Shown: positions 1-13,250, numbered from the stretch's first letter. The stretch: DNA of 64,000 bases from Mytilus galloprovincialis (GCF_965363235.1 NC_134851.1:24043847-24107846); one strand, 5' to 3'. Program-made: numbers and translations. The notes: generated by a model from the letters alone, not told the origin.

Positions 1-864
1 TTTATTGAATACTTACTTATAATAAAGAAGTTGTTCGAACCATAAACATACATTTTGATTATAACATGACTATTTAAAAACCAAACACCTTCTTGTCAAA
101 TTATAGACAAAAACGTTCAAAATATATTAGCAAAAGTCATTTTTTCCTTCTCTACATTTATACAGTCAACCTTAACGACTTCAAATCAATCAATACAATC
201 ACCGAGATATGAGAGTATGAGAATAAAATAATATTTTCGCTCATATTGACAATAAAACTCATTAGTGACGCTTATATAAAAAATGTAAAAAAGGCAAAAA
301 AAAAATCACGAATTTTGTGTGCAATTATTAACTGATGAGATAATAGCTTTTTAACATGAAAAATATTATCAGAAAGTATGTTTAATAACTGCATTTACTA
401 CTGCCATGTTCAATGCACTTTTTCTAGCAGCTCTCCCTTTATTTTATATTCGTTAAAATTTCGGACATAACAATCACTTTAATTAATGACAATTAATTTA
501 CCTGTGCTTTACCAATGCATGCACAGATTATTAGAAATGAAAGTGTCATTGTGAAATAGCAAACTTGATCTGTGTTTGTGTCACAGATGTTCGTGCTACT
601 TTATTTCAGTTTTTGTATAAATCATTTTCCAATTACATCGTTTTGTCTATAGGAAATGTCATGAGCAAACATAATTTTGATACAATTAAGCATGTTAATT
701 TTTTATTAAATTCCTTACGGTGTACCGAATGTTATCGACTAAATCTAGAGAAAGAATAGAAAACTACAGTCAATAAATAGACATAAGGTGACGCAACAGC
801 AATAGAATATGACATAATCGCGAAAAAGCTTTATTGCTGTTGTTACACGTAACATTTAATTGAA

Positions 865-994
865 AAACAAACTTGACAAATTCCCTTTTGGGAATAATTC
901 TGTATTTGATTTGTTTTTAGGTGGATTTTAAACAAACTTGACAAATTCCCTTTTGGGAATAATTCTGTATTTGATTTGTTTTTTAGGTGGATTT
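865..994. repeat. 65-bp direct duplication inside copy 1
   Basis: A 65-bp stretch beginning aaacaaacttgacaaattcc is repeated at 865 and 930. The same doubling is at 10503 and 10568 in copy 2, but copy 3 (about 17200) has it once. This dates the small duplication to before the split of copies 1 and 2. Confidence 0.85.
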
Positions 995-2233
995 TATTTT
1001 CTTTCATGTGAGTTATATCGATCAATGTTGAATCAATATCACAAGTATACTAGACGTCGTTTAAGAGTGTTAGGAGTAGAAGTTTAAAAGATACAACAGA
1101 AGATAGTCGTTTCTTTGATTTTCATCTTGCTTTGAATGACAGGTCAGTTTGTTTATTATTTTATGTTTTTAGTTTTTGCAGAATATATCTGTTCAATTTA
1201 TTAAAAAGTATGATAATCATATGTTTCATGATCTGCTTATTCGCAATAGTTTTTTTTATAGATCAGATGTACAGGTATCTAAATTTTAGTCTTAAATTTT
1301 ACACCAGGCTTAGGTCAAATCACGTTTATGAACACAAAACATTCAATGACAAAAATTAAACTAAACTGATGACGTATATCTTAAACTCCTACGTAATACA
1401 TTTTTATACAAGCAAGTATAAACGGATATAGGATCAGCAGACACCATGACAACTAAATGAAATGTTACGATTGGTCGAAATCATGGTTTTCCGCATCTTA
1501 AATAATTAGAGGGAGATATCATTATAACTTTTTTGTTATAGCTCAAATCAAATATCGATAAGTAATCGTTAACGAACCTTCCTGATTACGTTTAATCCAG
1601 AATAGCGTTTTTGGAAGCATAACTTTTATAAAGTGTAACTTTATTGTTTTTACCTGTCCTGTGTAATATTAATGTATTTGCCTTAATTGGCTTAGACATT
1701 TGAAAGTCGGGAAAAGGTATTAAAAATCAAGTCTCGACCTAATTTCTACATTGCGGATAATAATCGAAAAAGATAATGTTTTAAAAATCTGTATTTCAAT
1801 CTTTGATAAAAAAAAATACTTGACACAACTTGTTGGTATCAATACTATGTTTATTGAATTTGTGTAATAACCTTTGTATTTATTTATTTTTAATATTCAG
1901 TTAAAACCATTTGCAATCTAATGTAATATACTGGTACACAATCAAACATAACAAGTAAAACAAAATAATTTAAGAAGCATAATTTTTAGCATCAACTTCA
2001 CTACAGTTGAACTTCTATTAAACGTGAATACTTTTTTTTCTAATGCAAGAAGCATATGATATATGCATCTTAATTTACCAAATGATTAGCATCGTCAATA
2101 TTAGAAAATACTTACTTAAGATGTTTAATGGTCAATAGATAGAACAGTAAATTGTAGTACTATCTCGCAAAATATTACAATTTTCGACTTATTATCTCAT
2201 GTGAGAGACCGGCATACATATGGATATATATAC

Positions 2234-2871
2234 TGTTACGGCCAGAAATCGCCTTTAAATTGTAGCCAACAAAAGACACAAATCAATAATAAAATTTAAC
2301 AAGATTTATTATACAAAAGTTTACAAGAAGTATTACACAAATATTACTGTCAACTTAACTGTCAAAATATGAGTCCAATCTTTTATCTGTATCTGTATCC
2401 GGATATCTTTCGGAATCCAATCTGAATATTATGTTCACTACTACGGCCACAATCCAGTATGATGTTGTTTGTAGAATTAAAGTTTCAATCTAAATTGCTG
2501 TGAATACTAAAGTCTATCGATGTCTAAGTCTAAGTCCAAGAGTAAGTCCAAGAGTAAGTCCAAGAGTAAGTCCAAGAGTGAGTGTTTAACTTTAGTGTCT
2601 GTATATATATAGTTTTCATGGAAGATTCTAGAACAGTCTATAATGGAACATCCTAGAAAGTTACAACAGAAGTTTCTAGTAAAATGTAGAAGTTTATATA
2701 ACGCATCTTTTATTAGGATCATTCTGGAAAGTTCCAATCATTCTGTAATTGTTCAAGTGATTTCTAAACTGCACAGTTCTAAGATTATTCTGTAAACAAC
2801 TATCAGGCCACACAACACAAATCAGGCCAACATAAATAAATACAATAATTACAATATCATAACAATACAGG
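2234..2871 (-). mobile_element. Possible solo LTR
   Basis: Read on the minus strand this stretch begins tgtattgttatg and ends ggccgtaaca, the TG..CA ends expected of an LTR; the TGTTACGGCC terminus is common in Ty3/gypsy LTRs. An AATAAA lies about 75 bp before the minus-strand end. I could not identify a target-site duplication or internal coding region, so this is tentative. Confidence 0.3.
2525..2580. repeat. 12-bp minisatellite, about 4 units
   Basis: The unit taagtccaagag is repeated about four times. In one minus-strand frame it reads as leucine/aspartate repeats; that is only a consequence of the repeat. Confidence 0.85.
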
Positions 2872-3358
2872 TCAATGTTTGGGTGACACTTTCCAGATCT
2901 TTCTTTCCAGTTAATTCTTTCTTTTTTATATCGATTGGTGTATTGACTAATTCCTATACAGTCAACATTTAATTTTGATGTTAAATGTGTTTTGATTTAC
3001 TTTGTTTTTATTTAAAGTGAACTATATTAATACAGGTGACAAAGCTTGATGACGTTGTGTATGAGAACATACAATATGTATGTTTGTCAAACACAATTAT
3101 TCTTCCTTTACATCATCAATGTTTGGGCGACACTTTCGAGATCTTTCTTTCCAGTTAATTCTTTCTTTTTTATATCATGGGTTATTGACTAGTCGCTATA
3201 CAATCAAAATTTAATTTTGATGTCACATGTGTTTTGATTTACTTTGGTTTTTTTTAAATGAACTATTAATACAGGTGACAAAGCTTGATGACATCATGTA
3301 TGACAACATAAAATATGTATGTTTGTCAAAAACAATTATTTGTCCTTTACATCATCAA
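2872..3358. repeat. 244-bp tandem duplication
   Basis: Two diverged units start at 2872 and 3116 (tcaatgtttggg(t/c)gacac) and each ends at cctttacatcatcaa. It lies inside the block unique to copy 1. Confidence 0.85.
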
Positions 3359-3795
3359 AACATCACCAGCCCAATAGCTTCTTCAACTATTTATTGTGAG
3401 AACTGATATTTTCCAACTCAACTCATTTTATGAATTAAACAAACTGGGCACACATTGCGAGATAATTTGAAGTATAATGCAAATGACGGATCTGTTGAAA
3501 TCATGCTTCGACCAATTGCATTGGAAGACCTAAAACAGACGATTTATTTAGAACTAGTCATATAAACGTCAATGGCTACTCATAGGATACTCCAAACATA
3601 TTCACGGTTAGCAACATGAATAAATGGTGATAATGAGTACTCCTTTAATGAAACAGAAACCAACCGATTGAAATAAGCAAAGGTCTGCCCGTGTGTTCAG
3701 AAACTCCAAATACAATTGATTCCTGATCTCCATGTCCGTTAAATACATTTGATTAAAATTAAGAAAAATGATAATCACTAGGATACAAAATATAA

Positions 3796-3890
3796 AAAAG
3801 AAGATGTGGTATGATTACCAATAAGACAACTCTCCATAATAGATCAGAATGACACCGAAATTAACAAATATAGGCAATCGTACGGCCTTT
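3796..3890 (+). repeat. Short dispersed repeat (SINE-like, mussel type)
   Basis: The words aagatgtggtatgattacca, aagacaactctccataa and cgtacggccttt are characteristic, from memory, of a very common Mytilus dispersed repeat. It lies at the right edge of the copy-1-specific block. Confidence 0.55.
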
Positions 3891-5854
3891 TAAGAATTTG
3901 TATTTATGTGTTAAGATCCATAATATGCAATTAAAGCAATTGATGATAACTGCTGTAAGGTAAATCTTTAAAGATGCATGGAAAAGTTTGCATCTTGAGG
4001 AATGTGTACTTGATAAGACTAAAGTCGTCCAGCAAATAACCACAATATTGGTTAAAAGACTTGTTTGCCCGTATGAATCATTGTTTCCTGTCTTGCTATC
4101 ATAACGCGTTTGTGGTATCGTGTAAGTTCCGACAGTGTACGTCAGAGGTCATGATTGCAAACCCCGATAGTGTAAACAAAAGACTGCAAAATGAGTTTTA
4201 ATTACTTCTTAGCTAAGCACTGTTTATTATTTGATCAGAATAAAGACAGAAAGCAATACATTAAGGATACTGATAATGAGTTGGAGTAAGATTGCATGTC
4301 TGTCTGTGGACTAGCACACCAAATTCTAGCAAAGTGTGTCAATCTGAAATAAGGCAAGTTAATATTCATTTTGCGTCAGCTTTCTATCGTCTTTCATAAT
4401 TTTGAAAAAAACATTTAAAACATGTCGACAATTTAATATAACATTTATTTTTAAAAAAAAAATTGTATCTGGTGTGTTCAATTTGTAAGGATGCTGCTAC
4501 TTGTTATTTTTTGGTTCAACAAAAATTAAGAGTAGCATTGAATAGTATCTAAATAGAATCAAATTTACTGCAAAACTGCAAACAAAACTTCAATCAATCA
4601 TAAAACACAATGATTGTTTCGATTTAGACCAGATGAATTCGTCCTAATGTAAAACAAGTTCAGCGTGTATAATTTCAAAATTAAAATAATGGAATATTTA
4701 GACGCTTGTCTATGTATATATATGTTTTTACTTAAAAAAAATTATCGATGATTCTGTGTTCTTTATAAGCAATGCTGATATACATGTTGCATTAAAAATA
4801 TCACTGTAACGTCACATTTGGCGACATTGGCATACTGATAGGATATAGAACTAGTGTTACTTCAAAAGATAATGGAATTCGTTTTATGTGTTTGAGATTT
4901 TGATTTGCTATATGTCAAAGGTAATTCGGCGATGATATCTTCCTTTTCAGTATGACGGAAAATGCACAGAGAACAGTGTAAAAAAAATGTGCAATATGTT
5001 TTTGTTGTATTTTTTTTATCGACAATAACACAGTATGATACCTGAATTGAATATGGAAGACAATTTCATATTATATATAAATAGTGATATCTAATGAAAA
5101 ATTGTTTGTATGCAAATGCAATAAAGTAAAATATGTAAATGCTAAATATAAAGTGAATTGCCAAATTATATTCTCAGCTAACCATTATTTTGAGATCGAA
5201 CATAACAGTTACTGTAAAATGTATTATAGCATTGTTATCAATTTACTACGACTTTAATGTCAAAAAAGGAAATTGAAAAACATATTAAAACAACTAGGCG
5301 ATACAAATTAAGTACTGTCACATGGGATATAGAAATGTGACAAAGATCTTACTTTTTTTCTTAAAGTATTTAAACTTGAGTAATAAAGTTACAGAAACAA
5401 ATCGATAAGAAAAGTATTAAATTGACATGAGAAATAGTTTTCTGCTTTGATTTCAGATTATTTTGCAGTTTTTTTTTTTTACATCTGAATCCATCTAACA
5501 ATATTCTAGTTTGAATCAATAGTAATGTGTTTTATTACATAACATATTTTCTTCACTGAAACCCCGAGAAAAAAAGAAACGATGTTAGAAAATAAATACA
5601 AAATGTTAGAATGGTATATTAGTTTTTCAAACAAACAAACGAACAATAATACATACTGTTTCTTGTGATTTCCGCAATGTTAAAATTTGCAATCATGCTA
5701 TATTGTAATAGTTCGTATTCTTAATTTCGCCACTCACCAACCAACACAAATAATAATTCGTCCTTTTGTTTGTTTTCAAACGGCAAAAACAACATGATGG
5801 ATTCAGCAGTATCTATCCAAATGGTCCTTATGTCGTAACAACAATTCTTTTCCC

Positions 5855-6030
5855 TTTTCACGAATGTGACCTACCGAATTAGACTATTCATCGTGTTTGT
5901 AAGAACATGAGCTACACGACGGCTGCCACATGTGGAGATAGATATGATCACCCTTCAAGAGCACACATGATCACCTTCAGGTGTTGGTTGGGTTCGTGTT
6001 GATTAATGTTACGTGTTCTATGTTGTTTCT
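5855..6030 (+). repeat. Dispersed repeat family V, truncated copy
   Basis: Contains the family hallmarks cacgaatgtgacctacc, gccacatgtggag and gttgg(g)ttcgtg. It breaks off at 6030, where copy 2 continues for another 130 bp, so this copy lost its 3' part after the segmental duplication. Confidence 0.6.
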
Positions 6031-7104
6031 TGGTATCAAATGTTATCACTATCATGTACAAAATAATGAATTGTTGATGCAATGGATAAATATTTTGTAA
6101 AACGCTTATCATTTGCATTATCATTCATTACTCTAATTATGTAAAACAACAATTTATTTACCCATTTCACAAGTTAAATTCTTTACAAGTTTTATATGCC
6201 GGCCTTTTTTATTGTTCTCTTTGCTCAATAAATTGTACATGCTGTCGACTGCTTCTCTAGGTCTACTAATCTTGCAAATTGACTAGCGGCAAATAAAACA
6301 ACTGCTGAAAATATACTGTATCTTCTCAGTGAAAAAAAGGTTTGTGATAATGTAACAGTGGGTAGTTTTAGTATGCGGCAAATATATATAAATAGACGGA
6401 ACTTATCCATATCTTTCGTTCGTAATCGATAGTATTAACGTAGATCATAGAATTTCATCTATCGATTGAAATGTATGAAATTAATTGTTCTATTCCCTTT
6501 ATCGTATTCATAGGATTGATGGATTCATGTTATCTGTTGAAACAACATTGACACTTGTAAATCTAATGAAGATAACACATGGTGTAGGCATGATAACTGT
6601 AAACTATTTTCTTGTTGATGATATTGCTATGAAATAAATAAATTGGTCAGAACATGTCGGTTTTAATTCGACATTCAGTTTTTAATTTCCCTTTGGTAGC
6701 ATAACCCTTCTTTTCTTTTGTAACATTGAACAATGTCGGTATCATCCTCCGGATACTGATATGCCATGGAACTCGCTTCACATAAAACATAAATTTACTC
6801 ATATCGACTTTTGCATAAAGAACATTTTGCTTTCTTTTTTTGTGTTTAATAACTGAATTAAATATAAAAGACATTGTAAAAAAAAAAAAACAATATTTAG
6901 TTTCAGAGAAAATACACGTAATTCAGTTGTTGCAAGATAGTGTTACTAAATGTTTTAAAAGACAATACTCATTTTTTATTTAGGTTTGGATAGGAAAATC
7001 CCTGTAATAAGAAAATATCATTGTCGACTATGCCTTACGACTTTAATGTCTATGGAGGAAATTGAAAATAACAATCTAAGTGCATTATTTTCTTTATCTT
7101 AGTA

Positions 7105-7240
7105 GTAGGTTTGATGGACTCATGCTATCGTTTAATGTGTTTTATAATTTGATTTTGCCATTTGATTTGGAACTTTCGGTTTTAAATTTTCCTCGGAGTT
7201 CATTATTTTTGTGATTATACTGTTTCTCATGTCGACTAAT
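7105..7240 (+). repeat. Dispersed repeat fragment (gattttgccatttgatt type)
   Basis: Contains gattttgccatttgatt and ttttcctcggagttcattat, words I recognise as a widespread mussel repeat. Its counterpart in copy 2 is at 14315-14445. Confidence 0.5.
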
Positions 7241-8105
7241 TCGCAAAGAAAATCTTTAAGAACTTCACTTTCTGTTATTTTTTTCTTATTTGTGCTTTTT
7301 AAGAAAGTATAATTCCCGAATAAGATATTAAAGACAATTTTGAGAAATATATGATATTGATATTTCAGAAAAAATGGTTTGTATTGAGATGCTATTTAGT
7401 AAAAGTAATTAAGTTGTTTCAAGATATTGATACCGAATAAGCAAAAGAATATCCCCATTTTTCATTAGTTTAGAGGCGGAAAATTCACGTACAAATAAAA
7501 AATTGTCGAACGACAATTTATTTCGACTTTTATCTCCAAAGAGGAAATTGAAAAAGGCTAGACTAAAGTGAACCATATTTATTTCTTTCCCATTGGATTT
7601 TACATTTTGACAGTGATCTTATAAAGTTTCACACAATATTGAGACTTTGTGTTATAAAAACCAGGCTAAAAACAATCAAACGAGTATAAAATGTGACAAT
7701 GCATGGTCTTATGTTTGATTTAGATTCCATATAATACATATTCTTTTTCGACCAAAGGAATTCTTTATTCAACTTAAAAGTCCGTTTTGATTCAACAGTA
7801 GTGTTTTTAAATACTCTACATTATTCAATATATTCCGTTTGGAGAACTACTTTTTAGCATGAACTTTAATTTAAGTTTGATATCTACTAAAGCTTAAGTT
7901 TATTTAGATTATTTGTTAGGGTTAATAAATGTTTGCAGTTGTAATTTTGCTAGCCTAAACGCGTGATATATATGTGGTATGCAACTGTTTGTAAATGAAA
8001 TAAACTCAAGTAATCCTTACAATGTTGGATGCATCATCAACAGACGAATCAAGTTAAATTATAAATGGTACTAAAATGGTATTCCGATGTACTACATGCA
8101 TGCTT

Positions 8106-8262
8106 CAACGTGTAAAACTCTTCAACTTCGTACTTTATTTAGCTTTTTTTTTTTAACTTTTTTGGATTCGAGCGTCACTGATGAGTCTTTTGTAGACGAA
8201 ACGCGCGTCTGATGTATATATAACATTTAGTCCTGGTATCTATGATGAGTTTATTCATACCA
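8106..8262 (+). repeat. Dispersed hammerhead-bearing repeat, copy 1
   Basis: The repeat reads ctcttcaacttcgtacttta at its left, a T-rich stretch, then the hammerhead core, then tagtcctggtatctatgatg at its right. Related pieces elsewhere in the window are at 15310-15460, 25022-25108 (left half), 32196-32238, 44645-44705 and 54514-54558 (right halves, minus strand) and 57955-58130 (degenerate whole copy). No ORF is associated; it behaves as a short non-autonomous dispersed element. Confidence 0.7.
8172..8215 (+). ncRNA. Minimal type I hammerhead ribozyme motif
   Basis: The conserved core is complete: CUGAUGA at 8178-8184, GAAA at 8198-8201 and the cleavage triplet GUC ending at 8209. Stem II is GUCU/AGAC (8185-8188 with 8194-8197) closed by a 5-nt loop. 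Stem I pairs GCGUCA (8172-8177) with UGAUGU (8210-8215) using two G-U wobbles. Stem III is extremely short: CGCGCG lies between GAAA and UC, so about 2 bp in one molecule. Hammerheads with such short stem III are known from Penelope-like elements and small retrozyme-type repeats of animals, and often act as dimers. Activity here is not tested. Confidence 0.7.
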
Positions 8263-9140
8263 CATCCTTGTGTGGTCATAGGACGCCCGAAATTAATATA
8301 AATATAAATAGCGAAAATCCTGTTAAATCTATACTTCGAGAAATCAACGTCAAACAATTATTGCAGACATATTCCAAAACAAAAAACGTTTTTGTACAGT
8401 TAAAAAGACACTATTAAAAAATAATCTATCGTTTCAATGCTGGAAGAAATCTAATGTTAAGCCTTATTTAGAATAATGATAATCAGAAAAGTATGTCTTC
8501 CTCATATCTGTATTTAATTTGTTCACTAATTCCAATGTATACTTGGGCATATATAAATTTAATTCGAATAAGACATGTTGTAATATGTTCAATACGCATT
8601 ATTCACTTCACTGAATATAATGAATATTGGTCTAGTATTCATTTGTATTTAGTTTTGTTGTCAAATATGTTCTGTCTGAAAAGATTTGAAGGTAATTCGT
8701 TTACACATTACATTTATCTTATCTATTTATTAAAAAGAGAACAGGTTTTCTTTTTTCAACATAAAGAAATGCTTCGATCATTATATTACATTACATGCAC
8801 TTAAGAGCATGAACAATATTTTTTTTTTTTATAAATACTTGAAAAGAGATTATAAGTATACTTTCGATGCAGGAATTTTAAACGTGTGTGAAAAAAGAAA
8901 TATTCAGTATTCTCTTAGTTGTGATGCGATGACCGAAACGAGACAATCACGAATTTGAACAGTAGAAAGAAAATCCAGTTATAGAACAAGAAATCAAGAA
9001 AACATGTTTTGATTAAAGAAGAGATAATGAAAAAAAGCAAGATAACAAAAACATTATGTCTTTGATATATCTTATTCAATTGTTTGTTTGTTTACACTTG
9101 GGCATATATACGTTCAGTTCCAATAGGGGTATATTAACAC

Positions 9141-9550
9141 TCAAGATATACTTGAGGAAGCTGGCTTATTATTTTTTTGATTTTTTGTCAGATTTTCGGA
9201 ATCCTCTGGTTTTATCCATTTCAATGCCTTGAAAAAATTTGCCCGGTGACCCCCATTTTCCTTTATGAAAATCTTTTACATATATAATAAAAAGCCATCT
9301 GTAAAAGTCTTATAAAATTTTAACTACTTTTTAAAAGTTTTTGAGAACTTCAACTTGTCACTGATAAAGCTATAAAAGGTCAAGAGAGAATATTTTCCCG
9401 CCAAAATTTCAATGGCTCATATCTCGAAAGCAAGCACGGTGACCTACATATTTTTGTTTCCTCTTTGGATTCCTTAATTAATTCCCTATCAATATTAACT
9501 AGTGTTTTGAAAAGTTAATTACTTTGAAACTGAGAAGCAAACTCCCTTAA
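9141..9550. mobile_element. TTAA-type MITE, copy 1
   Basis: About 410 bp, non-coding, bounded by TCAA at the left and TTAA at the right. It shares internal words with 18188-18606 (ttttcggaatcctctggttt, aagccatctgtaaaagtct, aatggct) and with 61398-61804 (tttcccgcca, atctcgaaa). Copy 2 of the segmental duplication lacks the body but keeps tcaagatttact followed by TTAA (16352-16367). Bounding by TTAA is the piggyBac-type target preference. Confidence 0.55.
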
Positions 9551-10502
9551 CTGAACACAATGACTATAATGATCTTGTTCATCTGTGTCAATTATACTCT
9601 TTTTGAATAAATTTGGAGTTTACTTCTGCAGTTTGCATGTTTATTGAAAACTTACTTATAATAAAGAAGTTGTTCGAACCATAAACATACATTTTGATTA
9701 TAACATGACTATTTAAAAACCAAACACCTTCTTTTCAAATTATAGACAAGAACGTTCAAAATATATTGGCAAAAGTCATTTTTTCCTTTTCTACATTTGA
9801 ACAGTAAACTTTGAACGACTTTTAATCAATCAATACAATCACCGAGATATGAGAGTATGAGAATAAAATAATATTTTTCCTTATATTGACAATAAAACTC
9901 ATTAGTGACACTTATATAAAAAATGTTAAAAAGACAAAATAAATCACGAAGTTTGTGTGCAATAATTAACTGAAGAGATAATAGCCTTTTAACATAGAAA
10001 AATATCATCAGAAACTATGTTTAATAACTGCATTTACTACTGGCATGGTCAATGCACTTTTTATAGCAGCTCTCCCTTTATTTTATATTCGTTAAAATTT
10101 CGGACATAACAATCACTTTAATTAATGACAATTAATTTACCTGTGCTTTATCAATGCATGCACAGATTATTCGAAATGAAAGTGTCATTGTGAAATAGCA
10201 AACTTGATCTGTGTTTGTGTCACAGATGTTCGTGCTACTTTATTTCAGTTTTTGTATCAATCAATTTCCAATTACATCGTTTTGTCTATAGGAAATGTCA
10301 TGAGCAAACATAATTTTGATACAATTAAGCATGTTCATTTTTCATTAAATTCCTTACGGTTTACCGAATGTTATCGACTAAATCTAGAGAGAGAATAGAA
10401 AACTACAGTCAATAAATAGACATAAGGTGACGCAACAGCAATAGAATATGACATAATCGCGGAAAAGCTTTATTGCTGTTGTTACACGTAACATTTAATT
10501 GA

Positions 10503-10632
10503 AAAACAAACTTGACAAATTCCCTTTTGGGAATAATTCTGTATTTGATTTGTTTTTAGGTGGATTTAAAACAAACTTGACAAATTTTCTTTTGGGAATA
10601 ATTTTGTATTTGATTCGTTTTTTAGGTGGATT
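10503..10632. repeat. 65-bp direct duplication inside copy 2
   Basis: Counterpart of the doubled 65-bp sequence in copy 1, with units starting at 10503 and 10568. The second unit has drifted slightly. Confidence 0.8.
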
Positions 10633-12944
10633 GTATTTTCTTTCATGTGAGTTATATCGATCAATGTTGAATCAATATCACAAGTATACTAGACGTCGTT
10701 TAAGAGTGTTAGGAGTAGAAGTTTAAAAGATACAACAGAAGATAGTCGTTTCTTTGATTTTCATCTTGCTTTGAATGACAGGTCAGTTTGTTTATTATTT
10801 TATGTTTTTAGTTTTTGCAGAATATATCTGTTCAATTTATTAAAAAGAACGATAATCATATGTTTCGTGATCTGCTTATTCGCAATAGTTTTTTTGATAG
10901 ATAAGATGTACAGGTATCTAAATTTTAGTCTTAAATTTTACACTAGGCTTAGGTCAAATCACGTTTATGAACACAAAACATTCAATGAATATGCAATTAA
11001 AGCAATTGATGATAACTTAATAACTTTTGTAAGGTAAATCTTTAAAGATGCATGGAAAAGTTGAGGAATGTGTAATTGATAAGACTAAAGTCGTCCAGCA
11101 AATAACCACAATATTGGTTAAAAGACTTGTTTGCCCGTATGAATCATTATTTCCTGTCTTGCTATCATAACGCGTTTGTGGTATCGTGTAAGTCGTAACA
11201 GTGTACGTGAGAGGTCATGATTTCAAACCCCGACAGTGTAAACAAAAAACTGCAAAATGAGTTTTAATTACTTCTTAGCTAAGCACTGTTTATTATTTGA
11301 TCAGAATAAAGACAGAAAGCAATACATTAAGGATACTGATAATGAGTTGGAGTAAGATTACATGTCTGTCTGTGGACTAGCACACCAAATTCTAGCAAAG
11401 TGTGTCAATCTGAAATAAGGCAAGGTAATATTCATTTTGCGTCAGCTTTCTATCGTCTTTCATAATTTTGAAAAAACATTTAAAACATGTCGACAATTTA
11501 ATTTAACATTTATTAAATATATAAAAAAATAAAATCTGTATTTGGTGTGTTCAACTTGTAAGGATGCCGCTACTTGTTATTTTTTGGTTCAACAAAAATT
11601 AAGAGTAGCATTGAATAGTATCTAAATAGAATCAAATTTACTGCAAAACTGCAAACAAAACTTGCAATCAATCATAAAACACAATGATTGTTTCGATTTA
11701 GACCAGATGAATTCGTCCTACTGTAAAACAAGTTCAGCATGTATAATTTCAAATTCAAAATTAAAACAATGGAATATTTAGACGCTTGTCTATGTATATA
11801 TATGTTTTTACTTAAAAAAAAACTGTTCAAATTATCGATGATTCTGTGTTCTTTATAAGCAATGCTGATATACATGTTGCATTAAAAATATCACTGTAAC
11901 GTCACATTTGGCGACATTGGCATACTGATAGGATATAGAACTAGTGTTACTTCAAAAGATAATGGAATTCGTTTTATGTGTTTGAGATTTTGATTTGCTA
12001 TATGTCAAAGGTAATTAGGCGTTAATATCTTCCTTTTCAGTATAACGGAAAATGGGCAGAGAACAGTGTAAAAAAATGTGCAATATGTTTTTTGTTGTAT
12101 TTTCTTTTCAGCAATAACACAGTATGATACCTGAATTGAATATGGAAGACAACTTTATATTATATATAAATAGTGATATCTAACGAAAAATTGTTTGTAT
12201 GCAAATGCAATAAAGTAAAATATGTAAATGCTCAATTTAAATTGAATAGCCAAATTATATCCTCAACTACTGTAACCATTATTTTGAGATCGAACATAAC
12301 AGTAACTGTAAAATGTATTATAGCATTGTTATCAATTTACTATGACTTTAATGTCAAAAAAGGAAATTGAAAAACACATTAAAACAACTAGGCGATACAA
12401 ATGAAGTACTGTCACATGGGATATAGAAATGTGACAAAGATCTTACTTTTTTTTATTAAAGTATTTAAACTTGAGTAATAAAATTACAGAAACAAATCGA
12501 TAAGAAAAGTATTACATTAACATGAGAAATAGTTTTCTGCATTGATTTCAGATTATTTTGTATTTTTTTTTTTTTTACATCTGAATCCATCTAACAATAT
12601 TCTGGTTTGATTCAATAGTAATGTGTTTTATTAAATGACATATTTTCTTCACTGAAACCTCGAGAAAAAAAGAAAGGATTTTAGAAAATAAATAAAAATC
12701 TTAGAATGGTATATTAGTTTTTCAAACAAACAAACGAACAATAATATATACTGTTTCTTGTGATTTCCGCAATGTTAAAATTTGCAATCATGCTATATTG
12801 TAATAGTTCGTATTCTTAATTTCGCCACTCACCAACCAACACAAATAATAATTTGTCTTTTTGTTTGTGTTCAAGCGGCAAAAACAACATCATGGATTCA
12901 GCAGTATCTATCTAAATGTTCCTTATGTCGTAACAACAATTCTT

Positions 12945-13250
12945 TTCCCTTTTCACGAATGTGACCTACTAAATTAGACTATTCATCGTGTTTGTAATAA
13001 CATGAGCTACACGAAGTCTGCCACATGTGGAGATAGATATGCTTATCCTTCAAGAGCACACATGATCACCTTCAGGCGTTGGTTGGATTCGTGATGATCA
13101 GTGTTACGTGTTCTTTGTTGTTTCTTGTGTACTATTATTGTTCTGTTTGCCATTTTCATTTTTGACCATGACATTGTCAACTTTTTTTTCGATATATGAG
13201 TATGTCTGTCCATCTGGTATCTTTCGCACTTCTTTTATTCTCTATTTCGA
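12945..13250 (+). repeat. Dispersed repeat family V
   Basis: Longer version of the copy at 5855-6030. It includes the 3' part (tgtgtactattattgttctg, atgagtatgtctgtccatct, ggtatctttcgcac). Short ORFs in it recur wherever the repeat occurs and are not genes. Confidence 0.6.

Larger units (their letters stand above)
1350..3922. mobile_element. 2.57-kb block present only in copy 1 (composite insertion)
   Basis: Copy 1 and copy 2 align up to ...attcaatga and resume at aatatgcaattaaagc (3922 in copy 1, 10989 in copy 2). The intervening 2.57 kb holds an LTR-like stretch, a 12-bp minisatellite, a 244-bp tandem repeat and a short SINE-like repeat, all typical of inserted DNA. Deletion from copy 2 cannot be excluded because copy 3 ends before this point. 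No transposase or reverse transcriptase ORF is present. Confidence 0.6.
5237..7555. repeat. Diverged internal repeats within the duplicated segment
   Basis: Three related stretches end at about 5275, 7070 and 7555 with a shared pattern (cgacttt, then about 12 bases, then ggaaattgaaaa). Each is preceded by a looser run of similarity several hundred bases long. The same three occur in copy 2 at about 12370, 14270 and 14765. A weak relative is at about 36635-36665. They look like decayed copies of one dispersed repeat. Confidence 0.45.
1..9638. repeat. Segmental duplication, copy 1
   Basis: The segment restarts at 9639 and again at 16459 with nearly the same sequence (a shared start reading tttattgaa, then aataaagaag within 30 bases). 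Copies 1 and 2 match at roughly 95% by eye over their full shared length. Copy 1 differs by an extra block at about 1350-3922, by lacking about 130 bp found at 13120-13250, and by keeping a 410-bp MITE at 9141-9550. No gene is visible: all ORFs are short and are interrupted or shifted between the copies. The window begins at this repeat boundary, so the array may continue to the left. Confidence 0.9.

Noticed and set aside
331..360. CUGAUGAG word suggesting another hammerhead
   Set aside because: No stem II pairing or properly placed GAAA/GUC follows, and copy 2 has ctgaagag here.
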